DNA from: Parachlamydiales bacterium
GTDB taxonomy: Bacteria > Chlamydiota > Chlamydiia > Chlamydiales > SM23-39
Direction: 5' to 3'
Length of the DNA stretch: 8,980 bases
Assembly (NCBI GenBank): GCA_020058465.1
Contig: JAGVDZ010000153.1
Location: forward strand, 1 to 8,980
Position 1 is the first letter of the stretch. The number at the start of each line of letters is the position of its first letter. The translations under genes were made by a program, and so were the position numbers. The notes under the pieces were generated by a model. It did not search any database, had not been told where the DNA came from, and saw only the letters and a program-made list of their open reading frames with translations. Below, piece by piece: positions 1 to 6,711 of the stretch.

Positions 1-1
1 A

Positions 2-1138
2 GCACCTCATCTCCGTCTTGCTGTCATCGATAAGGAAGACGAGGTAGCCAAGCATCAAACAGGACACAATAGTGGTGTCATCCACAGTGGGATCTACTAC
101 AAGCAAGGCTCTTTGAAAGCTCAATACTCCCTTGCAGGAAGACAAGAATTGTTCGCTTTTTGTCAGGAACATCAAGTCCCTTGCATCCGACAATACAAGT
201 TGATTGTCGCCTCAAACCGACAAGAGGAGACGATCCTGCAAACCCTTTATGAAAGGGGCCTTGCAAAGAAGATGTCAGGGATCCGACTTCTTTCTTCCAA
301 GGAAGTGTTTGAGATCGAGCCCTGGGTGTCTTGTACACAAGCTTTATATATCCCCGACTGCTACATCGTAGACTACCGTGAGGTGGCCTTTTGCTTGGCG
401 AAGCTCATCACCTCCTTGGGAGGTCAAATCCTCCTCAATCGAGAGCTCTTTGCCGTCGAGCCCTCCCTTGCTTTGACAAGCAAAGGTTCGTTGTCATTTC
501 ATTATCTCATCAATGCCGCAGGTCTTCACGCCGATCGAATCGCTAAACTATGTTCGATGCCTGTGCAAGAAAAAATCTTTCCCTTCCGTGGGGAGTATTA
601 TTTTCTCTCCAAAGAAGCCTCTTCAAAAGTGCACGGATTGATCTATCCAACCCCCAACCCATCTCTTCCTTTTTTAGGAGTCCATTTAACCCCCCTCCTT
701 TCGGGACAAGTCGAAGCAGGGCCAAGTGCGGTGCTCGCCTTTGCAAGGGAAGGATATCACCGTAGTACCTGGAGTTTTTCTGACCTCAAAGAGATGTTCC
801 TTTACAAAGGGTTTTGGAAGCTGTTCCAACGTCATTGTAAGACCGCTTTCTACGAGATGGCCCGCTCTTGGAGCTTTTCTTTATTCCTCAACGATGTGCA
901 AAAACTGGTCCCCTCCTTACGTCGACAAGACCTGGCAAGGGGGGGGGCTGGAGTCAGAGCTCAGTTGATAGGGCCCAAGGGAGAGCTGATCGACGATTTT
1001 GTCTTCAAAAGGACGAAAACTTCATTCCATGTGCTCAATGCACCTTCCCCTGCGGCAACAGCAAGCTTTGCCATCGGTCGTACAATCGCAACTGAAGTAC
1101 TTCAAGAAGTCCTATCTCCTCACGAGTGTCGATCATGA
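2..1138 (+). CDS. lhgO: L-2-hydroxyglutarate oxidase-like FAD-dependent oxidoreductase, 5' end outside window
   Basis: The family oxidises L-2-hydroxyglutarate to 2-oxoglutarate with FAD. The bacterial enzymes are membrane-associated and pass electrons to the quinone pool. The frame is open from base 2, and 378 residues are visible. The segment HQTGHNSGVIHSGIYY near the start, followed by GSLKAQYS, is the family hallmark that normally follows the N-terminal FAD-binding beta-alpha-beta unit. I infer that only about 25 residues, including the GxGxxG loop, are missing. The C-terminal part has GGAGVRAQ, then GELIDDFVF, then NAPSPAATASFAIG, all typical of LhgO. Homology begins upstream of the TTG at 113, so that codon is not the start. 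A run of nine G at 939-947 lies inside the codons for R-G-G-A and the frame is intact across it. The stop overlaps the ATG of the next gene (ATGA), suggesting coupled translation. A broader DAO-family oxidase with another 2-hydroxyacid substrate is possible. Confidence 0.9.
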   Translation, partial: APHLRLAVIDKEDEVAKHQTGHNSGVIHSGIYYKQGSLKAQYSLAGRQELFAFCQEHQVPCIRQYKLIVASNRQEETILQTLYERGLAKKMSGIRLLSSKEVFEIEPWVSCTQALYIPDCYIVDYREVAFCLAKLITSLGGQILLNRELFAVEPSLALTSKGSLSFHYLINAAGLHADRIAKLCSMPVQEKIFPFRGEYYFLSKEASSKVHGLIYPTPNPSLPFLGVHLTPLLSGQVEAGPSAVLAFAREGYHRSTWSFSDLKEMFLYKGFWKLFQRHCKTAFYEMARSWSFSLFLNDVQKLVPSLRRQDLARGGAGVRAQLIGPKGELIDDFVFKRTKTSFHVLNAPSPAATASFAIGRTIATEVLQEVLSPHECRS

Positions 1139-2262
1139 AGAGGGCATTTGTCTACGACTGGCTTGCCGAAGGGCGGGGCGGGGGAGAGGCTACGTTGGAG
1201 GAAATCCTCCGTCTTTTCCCCTCTCCTATCTACACCCTCTTGGCAGATCCGAAAGCGATCCAAGAAGGGCCTTTTTCTACCCATCCCGTGTATACCTCTT
1301 TCATCCAAAAGCTTCCCTTCGCCTTGAAACGCTACCGCTCTTATTTACCTCTGTATCCCTGGGCCATCGAGCAGTTCGATCTTTCTTCCTATGACCTGAT
1401 CCTCTCTTGTTCCCACTGCGTTGCCAAGGGGGTCTTGACCCACGCAGACCAACTCCACCTTTGCTACTGTTATACCCCCATGCGTTATGCATGGGATCTT
1501 TACCACGATTATCTCAAAGGGGCTCATCTAGACAAGGGAATTAAGGGGCGGCTTGCACAACTCTGTCTTCACTACCTCCGCTCCTGGGATATCCAAAGCC
1601 TTTCCAGAGTTGATCACTTTGGAGCTATCTCCCATTGCGTCGCCCGAAGGATCCAAAAGATCTACCAAATCAAAGCCACCGTCATCTATCCCCCCGTCGA
1701 CACCACCTTTTTTTCCCTTCACGAGCCTAAAGAATCGTTCTACATGACAGCATCGAGACTTGTCTCCTATAAGAAGATCGATGTGATTGTCCAAGCCTTT
1801 GCCAATATGCCGAATCGGAAACTGATCGTGGTCGGAGATGGGCCTGAAAGGAGGCGTATTGAAGCGATGGCTACCTCCAATGTCGAGATCTTGGGGCACC
1901 TGCCCAAGGAGCTCCTTTGCCACTATCTTCAAAGGGCCCGTGCCTTCATCTTTGCCGCCGTCGAAGATTTCGGCATCTTGCCCGTCGAAGCTATGAGTAC
2001 TGGCACCCCTGTCATTGGCTATGGGAAAGGGGCCCTTTTAGAAACAGTCCAAGAAGGGATCTCTGGCCTTTTTTTCCACGACTTAAGCCCCTCTGCTATT
2101 GTGAAAGCTGTCGAAGAGTTTGAGTGGCGACACTTTGATCCGAGCACTGTCCGATCAGCCGTCCTCAGTTTCGGCACGTCTCGATTCGTGAAAGAGTTTA
2201 GCAGCTGGGTGACAAGCTCCTATCAGACGTTCCAAGAAGAAAGAAAAGGGGTCTTGGTATAA
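1135..2262 (+). CDS. GT4-family glycosyltransferase (WbaZ-like mannosyltransferase type)
   Basis: This is a 375-residue retaining glycosyltransferase of the GT-B fold, probably cytoplasmic or peripheral at the inner membrane, using a nucleotide-sugar donor. The N-terminal acceptor domain starts MKRAFVYDWLAEGRGGGE, with a glycine-rich loop at about residues 13-17. YTPMRYAWDLYHDY at 113-126 is characteristic of the WbaZ-like group of GT4 enzymes acting in O-antigen or exopolysaccharide assembly. The C-terminal donor domain shows ASRLVSYKK (about 196-204), VVGDGPE (232-238) and the GT4 E-x7-E motif as E277 and E285 in EDFGILPVE. I chose the ATG at 1135 because it overlaps the lhgO stop as ATGA; a GTG at 1126 would add only three residues. 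The manC-like gene follows after 23 bases, so GDP-mannose is a plausible donor, but that comes from context only. The acceptor and linkage cannot be read from the sequence. Confidence 0.9.
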   Translation: MKRAFVYDWLAEGRGGGEATLEEILRLFPSPIYTLLADPKAIQEGPFSTHPVYTSFIQKLPFALKRYRSYLPLYPWAIEQFDLSSYDLILSCSHCVAKGVLTHADQLHLCYCYTPMRYAWDLYHDYLKGAHLDKGIKGRLAQLCLHYLRSWDIQSLSRVDHFGAISHCVARRIQKIYQIKATVIYPPVDTTFFSLHEPKESFYMTASRLVSYKKIDVIVQAFANMPNRKLIVVGDGPERRRIEAMATSNVEILGHLPKELLCHYLQRARAFIFAAVEDFGILPVEAMSTGTPVIGYGKGALLETVQEGISGLFFHDLSPSAIVKAVEEFEWRHFDPSTVRSAVLSFGTSRFVKEFSSWVTSSYQTFQEERKGVLV

Positions 2263-2285
2263 CTTTACTTCTTACGATTGGTATT

Positions 2286-3593
2286 ATGTACACCTTGATT
2301 CTAGCGGGAGGAGAGGGTTCTCGCCTTTGGCCCCTTTCTCAACAGCAGCTGCCCAAACAGTTTTTAACATTTGGAGATCGCTACTCTTTGCTCCAAAAGA
2401 CCGTACTGCGCTCCGATCGCTGGGAGGATGCCGAAGCCATCTTGATCGTCGCACCAGCACCCCTCGTGTCTCTGATTGAAAAAGATCTTGCGAAATTGGA
2501 CTTGAAGCGCCCCGTCACCATCCTCGTGGAACCTTTGAAAAAAAATACAGCCCCGGCAATAGCTTTGGCAGTCCAATACCTTCTCGATCGGGGAGCTTCT
2601 TCGTCCACAATGCTCTTTGTCGTCCCCGCCGACCATTTCTTAGAGCCTGAAGAGACCCTTCACAAAGCCCTTGATCTGGCCAAGCAAGCCGTGACGACAA
2701 CGCCTCTTGTCCTCTTTGGAATCGTCCCTACAAGAGCCGATATCGGCTTTGGCTATATCGAAATCGGAGAGCCTGTAGCCTCCCTTGGATTCCACGTCAG
2801 GCATTTCAAAGAAAAGCCGAGCGTAAGGCTCGCCGAAGAGTATATCCAATCTCAAAGATACTACTGGAACTCTGGGATGTTTGCTTTTTCTCTTGCCCAC
2901 TTTAAAACCAAACTCGCTCCCCTTTCCCCATCACTCGAAAAGCTCATCCAACTACCTTATGCTACTTTTTTGTCCCGCTTTGACGAACTGTCGAATTTGT
3001 CGTTTGACTACGAGATCGTCGAACGGTGCAAAGAGGCCATCGTCATCCCCCTTTCTTTGAACTGGTCCGACGTGGGCAGTTGGGACCGGGTCTACGAAGT
3101 GTTGGATAAAGATCTCAACCGCAATGCCAAGGTAGGACAGGTGACCACTCTCAAAACGAAAAACAGCCTCATCGTCGGAGGGCAAAAGCCCATCTCCACC
3201 CTCGGAGTAGAAGACCTCCTGATCGTCGATACCCCATCGGCCCTTTTGATTGCCAGTCCCAAGTGGGCGCAAGAGATCAAATCGATCGTCTCAAAAACGC
3301 CATCTCCCATTTTTTATGTCAAAAGTGTCCCTTTTGAGCTCCTTCCACAAGAAACGCTCCAACTCACATCGGAAGCAGTGCTCATCTTCGATGACGACGT
3401 CCCAGCACTGCAAGCGGGCCACCTCGTAATCACGTGTAAGAAGGGAGAGGGAATCAGAGTGTTGCCGTGGACTTCCATCCTCAATCTGGATACGACAAAA
3501 GCCCTCAAAGGTCTTCGGATTGACCTTGCAACATCTCCAGCTTTTGATAGTATCGCATCTGATCTCGAAAACGAGCCGCTTCTTCAAACTTGA
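2286..3593 (+). CDS. manC: Mannose-1-phosphate guanylyltransferase (ManC-like) with atypical C-terminal tail
   Basis: The family makes GDP-mannose from mannose 1-phosphate and GTP in the cytoplasm. The 435 residues open with the nucleotidyltransferase signature GGEGSRLWPLS (8-18) followed by QLPKQF (21-26). EPLKKNTAPAIALA (82-95), VPADH (113-117), GFGYIEIG (154-161), FKEKP (174-178), WNSGMF (194-199) and WSDVGSW (260-266) follow in the family's usual order. Residues 280-335 match the usual segment after the catalytic domain (VEDLLIVDTPSALLIA). From about 340 to 435 I do not see the PWG start or the histidine-rich metal-binding cupin expected of the phosphomannose isomerase domain in bifunctional ManC/AlgA proteins, so mannose 6-phosphate isomerisation is unlikely here. 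No clear Shine-Dalgarno sequence precedes the ATG; the preceding stop is 23 bases away, so reinitiation within an operon is likely. The last 29 codons overlap the end of uvrB on the other strand. Confidence 0.92.
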   Translation: MYTLILAGGEGSRLWPLSQQQLPKQFLTFGDRYSLLQKTVLRSDRWEDAEAILIVAPAPLVSLIEKDLAKLDLKRPVTILVEPLKKNTAPAIALAVQYLLDRGASSSTMLFVVPADHFLEPEETLHKALDLAKQAVTTTPLVLFGIVPTRADIGFGYIEIGEPVASLGFHVRHFKEKPSVRLAEEYIQSQRYYWNSGMFAFSLAHFKTKLAPLSPSLEKLIQLPYATFLSRFDELSNLSFDYEIVERCKEAIVIPLSLNWSDVGSWDRVYEVLDKDLNRNAKVGQVTTLKTKNSLIVGGQKPISTLGVEDLLIVDTPSALLIASPKWAQEIKSIVSKTPSPIFYVKSVPFELLPQETLQLTSEAVLIFDDDVPALQAGHLVITCKKGEGIRVLPWTSILNLDTTKALKGLRIDLATSPAFDSIASDLENEPLLQT

Positions 3594-5499
3594 AGTCCTT
3601 GGCAGCCTGTTTCATCAGAGCTTCGTATTGTTTGATCTTCTCTTCAAAGTCCTTTTCTTCCAAGCGATCGGTCGACGTTGGCATCTCCATCCCCTCTGTA
3701 AGACCAAAGGTCTCTTCGATGGAGGCGATCGTCCCTCTTCTTGCATTTTTGGGAGTGATGCCATGTTTTTGATTGAAGATCTCTTGCCTAGCTCTTCTTT
3801 CTTGGGTGATGTGGATGGTGTTGGCAATAGCCTTCGTTGTCCTATCGGCATAGAGGATCACACGACCTCGGACATTCCTGGCAGCTCGCCCACACGTTTG
3901 GATTAACGCTGTCTCGGAGCGTAAAAACCCCTCCTTATCGGCATCGAGAATCAAGACTAGTGAAACTTCGGGCAAATCGAGTCCCTCTCGTAATAAGTTA
4001 ATCCCGACTAAGACATCGAACGTCCCTAGCCGAAGCTCCTTTAAAATCTGCATCCTCTCTAATGTGTCGATATCGGAGTGGAGATACTTGGCCTTGACCC
4101 CAATTTCATTGAGATATTTGGAAAGGTCCTCGGAGAGCTTCTTTGTCAAAGTGGTCACTAAGATCCTACCGCCGAGCAAGCTTTCCTTATGCATCTCTTC
4201 GAGACTGTCATCCACCTGCCCTGTGGCAGGTCTTGTCTCAATGAGAGGATCGAGAAGACCTGTGGGGCGGATGACCTGCTGCACGATCTCACCTCCTGAT
4301 TGTTCGATCTCCCAAGGACTTGGTGTTGCCGAAACAAAGATCACCTGAGAGAGCCTTGCGAGCGTCTCTTCAAATCGAAGGGGACGGTTATCAAAAGCAG
4401 AAGGGAGACGAAAGCCGAATTCAACAAGAGCCTGCTTGCGAGATCGATCCCCTTCATACATCGCCCGAAGTTGAGGTACAGTTTGATGCGACTCATCGAT
4501 AAAGAGGAGAAAGGAATCGGGGAAGTAGTCGAGAAGACAGGGAGGTGGATCCCCCGCTTTGCGACCACTAAAATGTCTCGAATAATTTTCAACTCCTTTA
4601 CAAAAGCCAATCTCTTGAATCATTTCGAGATCGTAGTAAGTTCGTTCTCGAATTCTTTGCGCCTCAATCAGTCGATGTGCCTCCTCAAAATAAGCAACCC
4701 TCTCTTTAAGCTCTTTACGAACTGATTCGATGGCCTGCACCCGAATATGTTCTGGAGTGACGTAGTGGGAACCTGGGTAAATTGACAAGCTCTCGAGCCT
4801 TTGTCGAACTGTCCCCCTCAAAGGATCAATTTCACTGAGCCGCTCAATCTCATCGCCAAAAAATTCGATCCTGTAAGCGAGATCCTCTTCGTAAGCAGGG
4901 ACGATCTCCAAGATATCGCCTCTGGCTCTAAAGGTGGCTCGAGCCAGTTCCATATCATTTCGTGTGTAGTGCATTTCGACAAGGTGAAGGAGAATGTCAT
5001 CCCTTCGACATGGTTGTCCTTTGGATAGATGCAGCACCATCTGAGCATAAAATTCAGGCGTTCCAAGGCCATAGATACAAGAGACCGACGAGACGATGAT
5101 GACATCCTCTCTCTCAATTAAAGAGCGCGTCGCACTAAGGCGCATCCTTTCGATCCGCTCGTTGATCGCAAGATCTTTCTCGATATAGGTATCGGTCCTT
5201 GCGATGTAAGCCTCAGGTTGGTAGTAGTCGTAGTAGGAGACAAAATATTCGACAGCATTCTTCGGGAAAAAGGCTTTGAATTCTTGGTAGAGTTGAGCCG
5301 CCAGAGTCTTGTTATGAGCTAGAATCAAAGTAGGCTTTTGCACTTGCTCAATCACCTTGGCCATGGTAAAGGTTTTTCCAGAACCTGTAATTCCAAGGAG
5401 CACTTGCCGTCGTCTCCCCTCGAAGATTCCCTGAGACAAGGCTTCGATCGCCTGAGGCTGATCCCCTGCCGGCAGATAATCAGACTTTATACCAAACAT
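3505..5499 (-). CDS. uvrB: Excinuclease ABC subunit UvrB
   Basis: UvrB is the DNA damage-verification helicase-like subunit of nucleotide excision repair, acting with UvrA and UvrC. The full-length protein has 664 residues, normal for the family. Visible motifs are the early GDQPQAI (12-18, Q-motif-like), Walker A GITGSGKT (36-43), AHNKTLAAQLYQEF (61-74), the beta-hairpin region YYDYYQPEAYIARTDTYIEKD (about 89-109), Walker B DESH (335-338), SATP (390-393), helicase motif V GINLLREGLDLPE (499-511) and motif VI QTCGRAARN (534-542). A C-terminal UVR motif lies at about 619-654 (KIKQYEALMKQAAKDFKFEEAARFRDQ region). The ATG at 5499 gives the usual N-terminus, with a GAGAG purine stretch shortly upstream. 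The gene begins 12 bases after the tyrP stop, making it third in the thyX-tyrP-uvrB unit. Its last 89 bases, covering much of the UVR motif, are antisense to the end of manC. No SOS box is evident upstream. Confidence 0.98.
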   Translation of the reverse strand: MFGIKSDYLPAGDQPQAIEALSQGIFEGRRRQVLLGITGSGKTFTMAKVIEQVQKPTLILAHNKTLAAQLYQEFKAFFPKNAVEYFVSYYDYYQPEAYIARTDTYIEKDLAINERIERMRLSATRSLIEREDVIIVSSVSCIYGLGTPEFYAQMVLHLSKGQPCRRDDILLHLVEMHYTRNDMELARATFRARGDILEIVPAYEEDLAYRIEFFGDEIERLSEIDPLRGTVRQRLESLSIYPGSHYVTPEHIRVQAIESVRKELKERVAYFEEAHRLIEAQRIRERTYYDLEMIQEIGFCKGVENYSRHFSGRKAGDPPPCLLDYFPDSFLLFIDESHQTVPQLRAMYEGDRSRKQALVEFGFRLPSAFDNRPLRFEETLARLSQVIFVSATPSPWEIEQSGGEIVQQVIRPTGLLDPLIETRPATGQVDDSLEEMHKESLLGGRILVTTLTKKLSEDLSKYLNEIGVKAKYLHSDIDTLERMQILKELRLGTFDVLVGINLLREGLDLPEVSLVLILDADKEGFLRSETALIQTCGRAARNVRGRVILYADRTTKAIANTIHITQERRARQEIFNQKHGITPKNARRGTIASIEETFGLTEGMEMPTSTDRLEEKDFEEKIKQYEALMKQAAKDFKFEEAARFRDQMRYYQKLEMLQGQSEDL

Positions 5500-5511
5500 G
5501 AAGCGGCTCTC

Positions 5512-6711
5512 TCATAGCCCTAAGAAATGGGCAACGATCACAAGAAGGCTAAAGACAAAACCTCCCCATAACGCTCTTTTGCCTCCCAACACGTGATAGT
5601 TTGAAGACCTTTTTTGTCGATAGCGCCCCACCCATACCATGGCGATCGGCAAAATCCCAAATAGGATCATCGCAAACAATCCTCCCGCCACATTCAAAGC
5701 CTGGAAAAAGATTTCTGGCTTGATCAAAGCCATGATCAAAGGGGGGAAAAGGGCCAGTATCGTCAAGAGCCTGCCTCGAATACTTGTACTAGCGATGCGA
5801 AAGGCATCGGCAAGAAAATGGGTCAACGTCAACCCTTGGGCTAAAAAAGAGGTGACGATAGCAAAGAAGGCAAACCCTTGGGCAAAGAGGGTGATCCTGG
5901 AAGAGCCTAAGATCGCCTTCAAGGCTTGGCTTGCTTGTTGCCCTTGTTCATAGCTTTCTAAAATGCCGTGGTGTCCTTCAAATGGAACCACCCCTAAGAC
6001 CACAATGGACCAGACGAGGTAAATCAACAATGTCAAAAGGCCTCCCCCTAAAACCGCCTTTTTCACCCGCACCAAGTCACCTCGCATGTACTGAACAAGG
6101 CTGGGCACCACATTTTGAAAGCCGAAGGAAATGACCAAGACAGGAAGAGCAGTCAAAATAGAAGAGATCTTGACATGGGTCAAGAGGCGAGGTTGGATGT
6201 GAAAGACGCCAACTCCCACAAGGCCCATATAAGTCGCAATCAGCCCTACCATCAAAACGCGATTGATCCAGTCGACGGGGGCCGTTCCTAAGTAAACAAT
6301 CACCCCAAATAACACTGTAAAAAAAATCGACCCACCCGTCGCAGATAGGGTGACGTGGAAAAGCTCTTGCGAAATCGAGGCAAAGATGGAGCCGCTTGCA
6401 GCAACATACGCAACGAGAAGAGAATAGAACAAAAAAACATACGAGATCCAACACACGAAACGACCCACACGACCGAGCGCCTCTTCAGCCAGGGTCATCA
6501 AGTTTGTCTCCCCATAGAACCAGCCTGACGTCTCGATCAATAAGAGCCCTGTGAAGGTCATAAAACCCCATGCCGCAAAAAGGACCAACAGCGACGGAAA
6601 AAAACCAGAAAGACCCGTCACAATCGGAAGAGCCAACATCCCAGCGCCTATACAGCTTCCTGCAATCAAAAGAACACCCCCAAGCAGGCTCCCAGGCACT
6701 CTTTCTTTCAT
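5512..6711 (-). CDS. tyrP: Aromatic amino acid permease, HAAAP family (TyrP/Mtr-like)
   Basis: This is an inner-membrane importer of tyrosine and/or tryptophan, by family assignment a proton symporter of the hydroxy/aromatic amino acid permease group. The 399 residues contain about eleven hydrophobic segments, near 9-32, 36-60, 86-112, 126-143, 149-171, 185-203, 219-243, 274-303, 315-331, 334-361 and 379-398. The first helix has the family signature GSCIGAGMLALP (18-29). FGFQNVVPSLVQYMRGD (197-213) and SFLAQGLTLTHFLADAF (288-304) are also typical. The ATG overlaps the thyX stop (ATGA), and a GGGGGG stretch a few bases upstream serves as ribosome binding site. Chlamydiae carry one or more TyrP homologues and depend on host aromatic amino acids, which fits the context. 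Choosing between tyrosine and tryptophan is not possible by eye. Confidence 0.93.
   Translation of the reverse strand: MKERVPGSLLGGVLLIAGSCIGAGMLALPIVTGLSGFFPSLLVLFAAWGFMTFTGLLLIETSGWFYGETNLMTLAEEALGRVGRFVCWISYVFLFYSLLVAYVAASGSIFASISQELFHVTLSATGGSIFFTVLFGVIVYLGTAPVDWINRVLMVGLIATYMGLVGVGVFHIQPRLLTHVKISSILTALPVLVISFGFQNVVPSLVQYMRGDLVRVKKAVLGGGLLTLLIYLVWSIVVLGVVPFEGHHGILESYEQGQQASQALKAILGSSRITLFAQGFAFFAIVTSFLAQGLTLTHFLADAFRIASTSIRGRLLTILALFPPLIMALIKPEIFFQALNVAGGLFAMILFGILPIAMVWVGRYRQKRSSNYHVLGGKRALWGGFVFSLLVIVAHFLGL

Noticed and set aside
113..115. TTG as the lhgO start
   Set aside because: Strong family homology (HQTGHNSGVIHSG) is encoded upstream in the same frame to the window edge.
1126..1137. 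GTG start for the glycosyltransferase
   Set aside because: The ATG at 1135 forms a classic ATGA overlap with the lhgO stop and yields the expected MKRAFVYDW N-terminus.
1528..1932. 134-residue minus-strand reading frame in the glycosyltransferase gene
   Set aside because: It is entirely antisense to a conserved gene and its composition looks like a reversed shadow.
4214..4231. Seven-base inverted repeat ACCTGCC-CTGT-GGCAGGT
   Set aside because: It lies inside uvrB codons for a normal stretch (RPATGQV), has no T-run, and is short enough to arise by chance.
4300..4725. 141-residue plus-strand reading frame antisense to uvrB
   Set aside because: It is fully inside the well-supported uvrB gene, has no family features, and looks like a shadow frame.
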